The translations under genes were made by a program, and so were the position numbers. The notes beneath the pieces are model-generated. The model was not told where the DNA came from and did no database searches. It saw nothing but the letters and a program-made list of their open reading frames with translations. From Cordia subcordata (lineage: Eukaryota > Streptophyta > Magnoliopsida > Boraginales > Cordiaceae), in NCBI GenBank assembly GCA_028554755.1, contig JAPTOF010000001.1:37281501-37345500 (forward strand): a stretch of 64,000 bases of DNA. Direction: 5' to 3'. This document shows, piece by piece, positions 46,974 to 58,600 of this stretch; within the stretch, counting starts at the first letter, position 1; each line of letters opens with the position of its first letter.

Positions 46974-47340
46974 CACTACAATATTTTGGCTCTATTGCAG
47001 CACTCAAATTGAACAAGTGAAAAAACTATTACAAAAAGTAATTTATTGCAATGGTTTTCATTACCATTACCTATGTAAAGAGTTTTTTGCAACGGTTTTG
47101 CTAATATCATATCAAAGCAATGCAAGAATCCTAAAATGTTGCAATGGTTTTGCTAATAATTTCTTGCAACGGTTTTGATAATTTCTTGCAATGATTTGCT
47201 AAAAAACCATTGCAATATAGAATTTGCAACAGTAACTTTATACAATGGCTAAAAAATTGTTGCATAAACTCATTTGTAACGATTTACAACTTTCTTGCAA
47301 TAGTTTTCAAGCATTGCAAGAATTCTAAAATGTTGTAGTG
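46974..47340. mobile_element. MITE with CACTACAA termini
   Basis: CACTACAATATTTT at the left is matched by AAAATGTTGTAGTG at the right (13 of 14). The interior repeats TTGCAACGGTTTTGCTAAT-type clauses. The element is flanked on both sides by a ~45-bp direct repeat (TAATAATATCGATAATGAGT...GATGAACA), far longer than a normal target duplication. Confidence 0.75.
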
Positions 47341-47450
47341 ACAATTATAAAATGTATTTAATTAATAATATCGATAATGAGTTAATTATTCAAAGATGAA
47401 CAATTATAAAATGTACTTTTTCTATTTATTTAAAATATCATTTCTACTAT

Positions 47451-49221
47451 TCATTTCATCTTCCCCTCAGCTCCCTTATGCAGCTTGGCAAAATACTCGA
47501 ACAAACTGCCGTCATAACAACCTCTGATAGCTTCCTTAGACAAGAAACCTTCCTCGTCTCTTGCTAGAACATACAACACTCCCCATTCCAATTTGCTTGC
47601 ACCCCTGAAAATTTGAAACAATGACCACAAAATCACTACCTAAATAAAGCATGCCTGCAAAGTAATTAATATATACTGCATGGAATTGTGAAGGGTGTCC
47701 GATACGGACCAGCCAAAAAGATCGAATGATACTCGATTGCCTTCCGTCATCGCCCATAGCTCTCCAAGTGTTAGCTTGTCCGGCGCCGTGCGCGCGTACT
47801 TGCTAAACATGTTCTCAAAGTTAACAGGCATGTACCTGGAAATTTTTGTAGGACAAAGCCATCGTTAGAGTCTGACCATATTGGATACACTACAAGAAAA
47901 ACTATCACAGGCGTCACCATTCCATCACCAAGTAGGTTCGAGGGACGGAAATGGATCGTAGCTAAAGGGCCCGTGATAATAATATAATGGAAAAGAAGGA
48001 TGTACTTTATAAATTACCTTCCTTCTGTGTCATATGTTCCCGAATCGCTGCCATGCTTGCACTTGTGTATGTTGTGAATGTACACAGGGAAAAGTGGAGA
48101 TGGTATCCATCCCTGGAAGCAAAATTGATATTGTGCTAAAAGGTCGCAAATATATTAACCTTTTGCTGGTTAAAACGTTTTATATATGCCATATATATCA
48201 ACTTACAGGAAGAGAACGATAACTCAGTGCCACATTGATTAAAACAGCGAATAAAAGAGATGCAATCACGTTGAAACCCAGTTGACGAAATCCTGGAATA
48301 GAAACAGAACGAAATTTTTTCTTAAAAAAAGAACGAAAAAAAGAAAGAAAAGAAAAGAAAGCTACTGTTTCTTTGAGAACATAAAAAATAGAGCGAGTAA
48401 ATTGTATGTTATCCCTTTCAACTCTAACTTATGTGTATCATACTCTCTTATAGTTTCAAAACTAGCTGACTACCCTCAAACTTCTTAAAAGTGTGCAGAT
48501 CACCCCCTACCGTCTATGTTTTGTTAGTTTAGATGAGAGTTGCATAACACGCGTTGGTCTTGTGTTTTTTAGTGCAAAATCCATATCAAAATTTATTGAG
48601 TAAATTATATATTATCTCCTGAACTCTAACTTATGTACACTATACCTCTTTATAGTATCAAAACTAGCTGATTACCTACTCAAACTTTTTAAAAGTGTGC
48701 AGATCACGAATGTTCTTGTTAATATAATAAATAAATAAACCAATATCATCTCTACAAGCTTAAGCTTTTAGATGAGGTGGTAACTCTAACATGGTATCAG
48801 AGTCTAGAAGCTAAACGGCACAGGTTTGATCCTTGCCACCATATATTTAAAAAAATATTAAATTGTCCCCATGTAAGCTCTAAACAAATTACGATGCATG
48901 TGAGGGGGCGTGTTAACATAATAAATAAATAAACCAATATTCTCTCTATAAGCTTAAGCTTTTATATGAGGTGGTAACTCTAATAGTTCTATTTAAGGGT
49001 AAGATGTTCTTTTCCTTAAAAACGTTAAATTTTTATTGGAGACATTAAAATATAACGAGTTTGCACACTTTTAAAAGTTCGAGGGGGTAATCAACTAATT
49101 TTTATACTACAGGAGAGTATGGTGTACATATATTAAAATACAAGGGTAATATGCAATTTACTTTAAAAATTATGCACATGAAATGACTTTTTTTTTTTTA
49201 ACATACAACGGCTAGCTTAAA

Positions 49222-49267
<46 letters not shown>

Positions 49268-50429
49268 TTACCAGCATAAGTTTCCCAGGGATAAACAATC
49301 CCGTTGTGATCTTGGTCGAAGAATGACACATGCTGCTGAAGCACACTCATATTCTTATGCTCGTGGCCTGGCGTACCAGTCGGATGTTCCACATCAGGAG
49401 CAACCAATCCCCTAGCCAGGTCTGAATTTACACATCGTAATGTGATGCATGATGGTTAGAGTTTAAGAAAATTTCATATTCTCCCATGAGTTTTTTTGTT
49501 AAAGCTCAAACACCTCTATGAATTTTGTATATCATCCGTATATCCTATGATATTCAAATGTGCTTGAAAAAAACCTTACCAGTAAGGATATTTTATATTT
49601 TATGTTTTTATTTTATTAAAAATTATAATTTCCAGTACATAGGCACACTACACATTACACCACAAAAAGTTTCAAAAGAAAAAAAAACTACCATCCACGG
49701 TCTAAACTCAATAAAAAAATTTTAAGGTGTAATGTGTAGTGTATTTCTATATCGGGGAATTATAATTTTATTAATAAATAAAAAATATGCAAAAAATTTT
49801 GTGACGTAATGTGTAGGGTGCCTATGTAATGAGAAATTCTAATTTCTTTTAGCAAAATAAAAAGAAAAAATATTTTTATTATTAAAGGTTCGTTTGAAAC
49901 AACTTAATTAGTGGATGAATCTAGGTAATATAAAAGGTATATGGGGCAGTTTGGATTTTAACTAGAGCTCATGGGGAAAAATAGAATTAACTCGTTAGAG
50001 TTTTATGAAGAGATTGTCCTTTGTATGGCAATACGTAAAACTATTTTTAAGTTTTAAACACAATATGAGAGACTGCGACCTCAAGCTGTTGTTTTAATTT
50101 GTTTTCTATTGATGATCAATAGAACTAATTAGTTTTAATTTTCCTTATCCCAAGTTTAATCAAACTTTTCTCATTTTAATTCATTAATTAAAATGTACAA
50201 AATCTTATTCCCATTATAAAACATGAGGTGTTTTTTCTTTTACGGAGCATAAAACATGAGGTGTTGAACCTTAATTACAGTTGGTGTGTGTATACTTACA
50301 TGGTTTGGGAAGCTTTTCTTCAAGGTCATCTCTAACCTTTCTTTGAATGGTAATGGGTGCAAGGGGTGCCTCTGACGCCATTGCTTCATCCTCTAAAACC
50401 TCTTTCATCTCTTCTTCTCTGATCTTCAT
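47451..50429 (-). CDS. Caleosin/peroxygenase copy 3
   Basis: Six minus-strand exons: 50429-50300, 49421-49272, 48292-48207, 48112-48018, 47835-47710, 47604-47451. Exon lengths 2-6 (150, 86, 95, 126, 154) equal those of copy 2, borders are GT..AG and 246 residues result; starting at the second ATG (50408) gives 239. The EF-hand loop is [12 protein letters not shown], so one loop position is His instead of the Asp seen in copies 2 and 4. Haem histidines QQHV and IHKCKH are kept. The knot reads [14 protein letters not shown], with the first proline replaced by Arg. The exon 5 motif [20 protein letters not shown] is closest to the family consensus. Predicted role is Ca2+-binding haem peroxygenase of lipid droplets or ER. 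Intron 2 has been enlarged by a trinucleotide tract, a MITE and a TRIM. Confidence 0.9.
48396..49165. mobile_element. MITE with long inverted ends in copy 3 intron 2
   Basis: The left arm (GTAAATTGTATGTTATCCCT ... GTATCATACTCTCTTATAGT ... TAAAAGTGTGCA) is matched inversely by the right arm (TTTTAAAAGTTCGAGGGGGT ... GGAGAGTATGGTGTACAT ... AGGGTAATATGCAATTTAC). Arms are about 100 bp. A partial second copy of the left arm lies at 48595-48705. The TRIM at 48717-48985 is nested inside. Confidence 0.75.
48717..48985 (+). mobile_element. Complete TRIM-a element with target duplications
   Basis: The two 75-bp LTRs are 48717-48791 and 48911-48985 (TGTTAAYATAATAAATAAAT ... GGTGGTAACTCTAAYA). Primer site TGGTATCAGAG follows at 48792-48802 and a purine tract GTGAGGGGGCG precedes the second LTR. 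The flanking 5-bp duplication GTTCT is perfect (48712-48716, 48986-48990). Total length is 269 bp with no coding capacity; mobility would depend on proteins from another element with tRNA-Met priming. Confidence 0.92.
49219..49268. repeat. (AAT)n microsatellite beside exon 2 donor of copy 3
   Basis: About 16 AAT/ATT units lie within a few bases of the GT donor at 49270-49271 (minus strand), so they follow the 5' splice site in the transcript. Confidence 0.95.
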
Positions 50430-50943
50430 AGCTTTCAAGAAAGTCTGAAGTGTGTGTGTATATATATATATATGTATGTATATTAGCAGTATAGCAAAAA
50501 GATCAACACAAATAAACTACATCTGAACACATGCGTATACGTTATGTTATACATTTTCCATTTTAAGTGAACCTTGCGTGAATTCATCAACTTCAGTTTG
50601 ATGTTGATTGTTTGACTAAATGCTAAAAATGTCGGACACGTAGTTGTTGCGTATTATATATACACATAGGCCAAAGGCTTACAAACCACCTCAAACGACC
50701 ACACTAGTGGTGGAGTAAGGGTTATGACATAGTAGGAACAAAATATTAATTTTTTAAAAAAAAAATCAATGAAAATTTTGATATAAAACATCAGATATAA
50801 AAAATTATATATAGAGTTAAATGATATTATTTTTTAGAATCATTGAAATTGAATTAAATAAGTGACAATATTTGAACTTCTAAATTACTAATCAATGTTG
50901 AATAATTTTTCTAAAATAAAAGAGATAAGTAATAAAGATATAA

Positions 50944-50947
<4 letters not shown>

Positions 50948-51034
<87 letters not shown>

Positions 51035-51056
51035 GTAGTAGTAGTAGTAGTAGTAG
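50948..51056. repeat. (TAT)n followed by (TAG)n microsatellite
   Basis: About 28 TAT units with one frame slip near 50990, then seven TAG units. Confidence 0.95.
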
Positions 51057-51275
51057 TAACAAAATATACATACAAATATATCTTTTTGTAAATAAATATA
51101 ATATTTTTTGTATTTTTTTGGCGGGGCCGGGGGGGGGGGGGGTGTTATGTTGTGTGTAATGTGACGCAAAACGAGAGAAAGACAACAGAAGTTGATGTAA
51201 AATTAGAGAAGAGATAGAAAAAGGAGAGAGAAACAAGAATTATTCCGTTTGAAAACTACTTCTTTGGATAGTTTA

Positions 51276-51960
51276 AGGGGGTGTTTGGCTTTGCTTATCT
51301 GGTGCTTATAAGCAACAAATAGTAAAAAGTATGCGAGAAAGTATTGTTAATATAATAAATAAATAAACCAATATCCTTTCTACAAGCTTAAGCTTTTAGG
51401 TGAGGTGGTAACTATAATATGGTATCAAAGTCTGAATGCCAAACGACACAAATTCGATCCTTACCGCCACCCATTTAACTAAATTATCTACGTGCAAGCT
51501 CTGAACAAATCACGCTGCACAGGTTCAATCCTTACCGCCACCCATTTAATTAAATTATCTACGTGCAAGCTCTAAACTAATCACGCTCCACGTTAAGGGG
51601 CGTGTTAATACAATAAATTAATAAACCAATATCCTCTCTACAAGTTTAAGCTTTTAGATGAGGTAGTAACATGTTAAGGGGCGTGTTAATACAATAAATT
51701 AATAAACCAATATCTTTTCTACAAGTTTAAGCTTTTAGACGAGGTAATAACTCTAAGAAGTGTTTTTTCGAGATGCTTAATGTAAGCAATGTCAAACATC
51801 CCCTAAATAATACAACGCTGCATGTTAAGGGGTGTGTTAATACAATAAATTAATAAATCAATGTCATCTCTACAAGTTTAAGCTTTTAGATGAGGTAGTA
51901 ACTCTAAGAAGTGTTTTTTTCGAGATGCTTAATATAAGCAAAGTCAAACATCCTCTAAAT
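51276..51960 (+). mobile_element. hAT-like MITE interrupted by a multi-LTR TRIM-a array
   Basis: The MITE left end GGGGTGTTTGGCTTTGCTTAT (51277) is matched inversely by GTAAGCAATGTCAAACATCCCC (51783-51804). Between them are TRIM-a LTRs at 51345-51419, 51603-51670, 51684-51755 and, after the MITE end, a further LTR at 51835-51908 followed by a second MITE end (51933-51955). A primer site TGGTATCAAAG follows the first LTR. A 74-bp internal piece (CCTTACCGCCACCCATTTAA) is also duplicated. Confidence 0.8.
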
Positions 51961-53126
51961 AATACATGAAGTTCCTGTTCAGGAAAGGTAAGGATACCAT
52001 ATACCCAAAGCTATGTGCACCAACATAGCATGTTATACTTGTTTACGATCTTTACATTATATGTTCATAATTTATATAGTATATATTCATAACTTTTACT
52101 TATTCGCAAATCACAAGTTATACATTTATAATTTTAACATTTTATGTTCAAAACTTCTAATTATCCATAATTAATCCTCCATTACTCTAATATTATATGT
52201 TCAAAAGGTTTATATTATATGTTTATAATAATAAATTACCTATTTACGACTCTTTAAGATATATTTAAAATCTATAAACGATACGTTCACAACCTGTGAA
52301 CAGCATGTTCACAATCTTTGAACAATTTCGGAGCTCGCAGTTGGAGGTGTTATCAGTGTCGATCAGCGATCAAATTCTTGTGGTGTGTTCGTCGACGTGA
52401 GGAAAGTAATATCCTTAAATTTCATGTTAATCCGATGATCAAATTATGAGATATATTGGGTGTACCATAATATCGATGTATGGTATAATTTGTGTTTCAG
52501 GAATGCAATAAGATAATGGCAGAGCTAGGACCCCGAAGTCAAAGGGAGCACATAAATTTTTTACAAAAATTTAAAAAATTAATTATAAAAATATATAATA
52601 ATGAGTGTAATAATGATATTTCAATGCATAGAAAAAAATAAGTAAATAATTATAATAACTAGAAATAGAACTACACTTTATAATGTTCCTCTGACATAAC
52701 TTTATATTTTGAAATCACTAAATATTCAAATTGTTGTCAACATTAATTACTAAAAATATCCTTTTTTATATAAATGACCATTCAATTTATTGTTATGCTA
52801 TTTTCTTTTATTCTTCTCTTCATTCTTTTTTTTTATTTTTTTCTATTCTTTCTTGTTTTTACTTTCTTGATTTTCATAAGACAACAAATTATAAATATTT
52901 TCTTTTGTTCTAAACTTTTTTGTGTTTCTTTGGCTAAAAACCAAAAACAATAATAATAATTCTTTCATTACAATCATGAGAAAATGCACTCTAATTATGA
53001 GGGGTGCACTTAATATGGTCAAAACCTCTTATTATAAGATAAAAAATAGAAATAATAGTAATAATTTTTCCCCTAAAAAATCCACGGGGTACCTGGGCAC
53101 CCTAAGCTAATACTGCTTTGCCATTG

Positions 53127-53129
<3 letters not shown>

Positions 53130-53178
<49 letters not shown>
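53130..53178. repeat. (AT)n microsatellite
   Basis: About 24 uninterrupted AT units. Confidence 0.95.
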
Positions 53179-53181
<3 letters not shown>

Positions 53182-54085
53182 GTTAATTCATCGAAATTTC
53201 TAAATTGATCAATATGCAGATATTGAAATGAATGTTACATTGTTGAACATCCATTTTTTTTTCTGCTAAGTAAGCAAGGACTTTGTAAATGTAAAAAAGA
53301 CTCCTTTACATCAATGTCCAAGGCATTTATGAGAAACTAAAGTCAAGACCCCATCTATGACAAAAGAACTTGTCAAAGTTTCTAAGTTACATTTCTTTTT
53401 CCTATTAACTTTGTGTCATACATTAAACACAATTGTGTTGAATAATTGTTCCTCCATCCTCATTTGCCTCTGAAAAATCCTTTTATTGCGCTCCATCCAA
53501 ATATAAAAATGACTGCATCAAAACCAAACTTGGTACAAAGGGCTTAAAGAGAACTACCAACCCATCTAGCTCCGATCCTGGTAACGATTTCAAGCCATTT
53601 ATAAAGCCAGTGCGGGCCTCTAGCCATTTTCATAACTAGGCCCCAAAGTCTGTGAACAAAGATACACTTGAAGAATAAATGATCCCTACTTTCTACTCCT
53701 CTTCTACAGAAGATGCAGTTCACATCAATATTTAAGCCCTAAGTAGCAAGCCTTTGTTTGGTAGGAAATCTGTTATGCCAAACAATCCAAGTACGAACAC
53801 TGTGTTTTGGTATCTCTTCTCTAAACCAAACAATACCAGCCCATTTGATAAGAGGAAATTTGGTGCGGCTCATTTTCCATGCAGAATTCGTCGTGAACGT
53901 ACCATTCAGAGAGCCCAACCAGATGATTTTACCCTCACCTCCTCCATATAGTCGTATGTCACCCAACGATTTGCGAATAAAGTCCCATTCGGCCATCTCC
54001 ATTCACCATCAGAAATTCGCTCACTATCATGTTGATACTCATTCCACTAGCCAGAATGTTTTCCAAGCCAACCATTTCCTTAAGG

Positions 54086-54688
54086 TTACATTTGGTATGC
54101 AGGAATAATCTGGAATGAAATCGTCATTCCAGTTTCTTATTTCCTTTCTTTTGTTTGGTGAAATTATTTAAAGTCGAAAAACCCATTCCCATTTAATGGC
54201 CTTTCTAGGAAAAAGTAGGAAAACTCATTCCTTACCTAAACTCAAGAAATGAGTATTCCAACTTAAGTTGGAATCAACAAAAATAAAATAAAACCTAAAA
54301 ATAATTTATTATTTCCCATTTGCACTCACAAATCTTCAATCGTTGTTAAACAAATAAAAAATAAAAAATTAAAAGTAAAAAGTTTAAAAAATTAAAATAC
54401 ACATTTTTTTTTTCATTTTTAACTCTTTTTCACCCAAAAAGAAAGTGCAGTTTTATTGGATAATTAACTTTTCTCACAATAATGTTAGAAAAGTAAACAA
54501 ATTAAAATATGGTGATAAAAATAGAAAATGATTGACAAATAACGCTATGTTTTATCGTAATCAAATAAGATAGTCATTCCATTATAGTTTTTTTTTATAG
54601 TTTTAACAAAACATAAGACAGAGAAAAAGTATTGAATTCTTTTCTACCTTGAATATTCTAAACTATTCCATCATACCAAAGGAGCCAT
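54086..54688. mobile_element. MITE inserted in LINE ('tttggtatg' ends)
   Basis: The left end TTACATTTGGTATGCAGGAA is matched by CCATCATACCAAAGGAGCC on the right. LINE sequence continues on both sides. AAGG flanks both ends, possibly part of the target duplication. Confidence 0.7.
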
Positions 54689-54933
54689 AAGGATCCCAAT
54701 GGGATGCCAATAGTCAAGAAAACCTCATGTTGCGACCATTTCTAATAATATGAAAAACAAGGAGCCTCATATGCTCCTAGATTTAAGAATTTTTCTACAG
54801 TACCATGCTCCATCCTGTAGGATGTTAGCCTCCAAAATGTTCTTGTACCTGAGGTGATGATTTTTTACCCATCTTGTTCACGCAGAATTATGATAGGAGA
54901 TCAGCTTCCAAATATACCCAAAAGTGGCAGTAA

Positions 54934-55055
54934 GAGGGTGTTTGGCTTTGCTTATTTTAGGTGTTTGTAAGCACTTAAAAAAAATATATCCTTTCACATG
55001 TTTTTTTACTAATTAGGTGCTTATAAGTACCAAATAAGCAAAACCAAACACCCTC
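54934..55055. mobile_element. Well-preserved 122-bp MITE of the hAT-like family
   Basis: GAGGGTGTTTGGCTTTGCTT at the left and AAGCAAAACCAAACACCCTC at the right are inverted repeats with one mismatch. It is the best copy of the family also seen at 10957-11128 and 51276-51804. Confidence 0.85.
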
Positions 55056-55610
55056 GAAGACTAGTGTCTATAAAGGCTCGTTTGGATTGATTTTTTTTAA
55101 AAGTTTTTTTTTTAAACAAGCCCTAAATCGCCTAATATCCAAGCCCCCTTCCTCACAAGTTTTACAGACATCAGCCCAAGCAATCTTATTACCACCACTT
55201 CGTGACATCCCACCACACCAAAGAAATTTAGCAAGATTCCTCTCAATATTTTTGGTGACACTAGAAGGCAGCACAACCAAGAGTACACATTTGCAGGCAC
55301 AAATTTAATCAGTTGTACTCTACCTGCAAACGAGAGCCATCTAGCAGTCCAGCCTTCGATCCTATCTGCAATTCTCTTATTGAGTCCTTCACAATCCCGA
55401 TATGAGAGTCTTCCCGTGATAAGAGGGGCACCAAGATATCTCACCAGTAAATCACCCTTCTCGAAAGCCAAGGTATTAAGTGCTTCGTCCATCCAGCCCC
55501 TTTGGCGGCAACCAAAAAAAAACCTCACTTTTGTCGTTGTTGACTTTGAGCCCTGAAATGTTTTGGAATAATTTGAACAGTTAATCGAAATTTCTAAATT
55601 GATCAATATA

Positions 55611-58600
55611 CAGATATTGAAATAAATGTTACATTGTGAAACGTACTTTTGATACTGATATTGTTGAAATATATTTCTCTCGTATAAAAAAAATTATAAA
55701 ATCTAAAACCATTTTATAGAATATTGGGCCATGGACCAAATGAATCGAATGAAACCAAAATGTTAACACAATATTATCATGATTGCTGTTGCATTCTGAA
55801 AATATTAGACGCCTAGTTCTATATATATAACATTCTATGTTAAGGAAACAAGTTCCTTATCATCGATTTTAGGTGTAGGAGATTGTAAAGGAGGATAACT
55901 TTATGCTCATATGTATACCGTACAAATTTTTGCCTTTTCTTTATGGTCGGATTAAAATTCGAATATTTAAGTTTAGTATTTCAAATTGAATATTTACTTT
56001 TTAGGTAATAATTTACTTAATCCAATAACTTAAAATGTAGATTGGTATTAAATTTTCTTAAAAACTAGAATCTTTATTTGGTTTTTATTGTCAAATTAGA
56101 AATCATTCCAGTGCTAGCTATTTTGGTTATTATACTTCTTTTATAAGTGATATTAGTGATTCACAAAATAGAATTATACAGATGAATTAGTAATAAGAAT
56201 TATTGACAATATTTATCAACTGAATTTTTTTAACAAATCTTAAATGAAAAAAATAAATATCTTACCTCATAATTCAAAGGAGTATCTCCAAACCATTAAA
56301 TGCAGTTTACATTCTTATTGCTCTAACTTGGATTTGAAATAATTCGTATGATTTTGCAGATATTTAACATGCAATAGGAGTCTATTATATTTGTATCTTT
56401 TAACATGCCAATAACATTTGTATAGTTCTTATATAATTTTATTCCCACTATATTTCTAATATTAATGAATGATAAATTACAAAATTGTATTAATTGTTGA
56501 TTATACTCTTCACAGTTTATTATAATACTCACTCACATTTTAAAAATAATTAAAGAAAGTGAACATCTTGTATTTGGTGTTTAATATAAATCCATTAAAT
56601 TATCAATGCGTAGTAGTGCTGGTATGAGCTGAGGTGGTAGAGGACTGTGTAGGAGTAGGCCCCAAAATTGCACCCCCAAGTCAACAAAGCTAGATAATCG
56701 TGTACAGTCGTCGGTTTTACCGGTTAAATTTCTCATATGATAAAAAACAAAGCCAAGCAACCCATTAATTCAAAAAAGTTTGAAATTTGAGCCTTCCATG
56801 TAAAGTAATTTATGTGATCAAGTAAAACAGTTACGTACATTTTGACTAGGCGTAAAGGTATCATGTATGCCGGATCTCGAAGCAGCCATGTAAAGTAGGA
56901 AAAAATGCAAAATGTTAGTTAGGGGACACTTGTCTAAAGCTGGCTCTGATATCGTGAAAGATTTTTTTTGTATTAAGTGATTTTCACATGTACAATGCAC
57001 ACTTAAATGGTAACACAATGAGCTTGCTATCAAAGAAAGGAGAAATTAAAGAGATTTGCAGATAAATCATGGCAGCCAGAAGAACAGGTCAAAAGTATTT
57101 TCAAATTTCAAACAATTGCTTCACCACCACTAATGTTCTCATATCCATGCTTTCCATAGGTTTATTGAGTTAGAATAAAACGCATTTATCCCTTTGTATT
57201 TTGTAAAAGTTGTGTAAAACCTATATGATTTCATAACTCCTTGATACTCCATACGATTTAAAGAATTTTGCACATAGGCCTCTGCTAGTTTTTTTATTAA
57301 GGGAAACAGAGAGTGTAAAAGTACAGTTATAATGCATTTTGACTTTTTAATAATGAGAAAAAACCCAAGTAAACTAGTACAAATCCCCGCTTTACTTTTA
57401 ATAAAGATGCAAATTTTCCTCTTTGATTTTAGAAATAGTGCAAATTGTCCCCGCTAATTTTAAAAATAGGGCAGATTCCTCCCTCTAATTTGAAATAAAG
57501 TGCAAATGTTCCCGTGTAAGAGTAAAAAATCAAAAACATATCTCCTAAATTATGTAGATAGTTTCTTAGTTTAAATGACTCCTTGTTAGACAATTCAAAG
57601 ATATTCAATAATAATTGAATGAATATAAATAAAAAATTTTAAAATAATTTAGGAGATAATTTTTCATTTTCACCCTAGATTTACACATTATTTCATACTA
57701 GAGGGGAGAATCTGCTTCATTTTTAAAATTAGGGAAAATTTGTAGTATTCTAAGAATATTAACTTGTTATGTTTGATTTAAAACTAACATTTCTAGGAAT
57801 TTTGAGCTATTGTTTCTATAATATATATATATATATATATAATTAACAATACACTTTTTAATTTTTTCGAACCCCCCACCTGTCGAGGGATTTCCAAGTT
57901 CCCTCATGGAAGAGGTCATCTCAACATTTGAGCTTATGTGGCAAGTTGCTATCAAATTGCATACTAAGTGGCAACTGACAAAATCCAGGGAGCGCGTGTG
58001 AAAGCCAATGGCTTGCCCGATGTGCTCGAATGGTTTACCTATCACACTTTTGTTATATTTTCAAAAAAAAGGCAAAAGTTGTAATATCTTCATAAATAGA
58101 AAAATGTTTAATTTAAAAAAATTCCTAAAATTTGCACAAAGCGTATTGGGAAGAAACCATTATAAGTCACAATATTCGGGTGAGATCTAATTATTATGAA
58201 TTTTTAATATAATCATAATAAAATTATATAAATAATATTGCAATATTACGAAAAAAAAGTCATTGCAAAATTTTATGACAAATTTACTTTTGATCTATGA
58301 AAATTGTGTAAATTCAGAACAACCCCGTGTGGTACGAAGAAGTCAAGAGTGTGCTGGCATGATTTTCTGTAAAAAGGCTAGTATGGCATCACGAAGAAGC
58401 TGCGTAGCATGAAGGAAATGCCCGCCGGCATAAGCGCCACCACGCAGACGTAGCGTAGTTTTTGTCAGAGCGGCATCTTAAACTTGCCGGAGGTTAAAAG
58501 CCAGTGGCATACATGATGCGCCACTTGTGGTGCGTCTAACACACTTTTGCTATATTTTCAACAATACGCCAAAACTGTAATATTTCCCTAAATAACAATA

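Larger units (their letters stand above)
43595..47450. other. Intergenic between copia/TRIM cluster and caleosin copy 3
   Basis: 43600-44460 is AT-rich with nothing recognised. A trinucleotide tract lies at 44476-44571 and a MITE-like block at 44656-44952. From about 45480 the sequence is a diverged copy of 30700 onward (ATCATGATGAGATCATCAAT against ATCATGACCATATCATGAAC, and 46567-46740 against 31186-31420), so it is the flank of the duplicated caleosin block. 46974-47340 is a MITE. The frame at 46000-46188 has no family features. Confidence 0.5.
50430..53349. other. Upstream region of copy 3, repeat-rich
   Basis: 50560-50720 is the promoter-side flank shared with copy 1 (29260-29470) and in part copy 2. 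A (TAT)n/(TAG)n tract lies at 50948-51056 and a poly-G run at 51130-51142. 51276-51960 is a MITE with nested TRIM-a LTRs. 51970-52500 repeats the word TATGTTCA/TTCATAA several times. An (AT)n tract lies at 53130-53178. No gene is seen; the 52731-53110 frames are low-complexity. Confidence 0.5.
53350..55610 (-). mobile_element. Decayed L1-type LINE fragment
   Basis: On the minus strand 55606-55112 reads the RT C-terminal part (ALNTLAFEKGDLLVRYLGAP, LSYRDCEGLNKRIADRIEGW, ARWLSFAGRVQLIKFV). 55280-55068 reads NLAKFLWCGG and GGNKIAWADVCKTCEEGGLD. 54930-54690 holds the broken linker. 54002-53739 reads a zf-RVT domain (KHSVRTWIVWHNRFPTKQRL), followed near 53735-53640 by CIFCRRGVESRDHLFFKC. This is the usual 3' half of a plant LINE ORF2. 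Two MITEs (54086-54688, 54934-55055) are inserted in it. Confidence 0.88.

Noticed and set aside
48717..51910. TRIM/MITE direct repeats as a CRISPR-like array
   Set aside because: Units are LTRs with primer sites and purine tracts, in a plant nuclear context. There are no regular unique spacers.
53754..54108. Plus-strand frames over the LINE zf-RVT region
   Set aside because: Antisense to the LINE ORF2 remnant.
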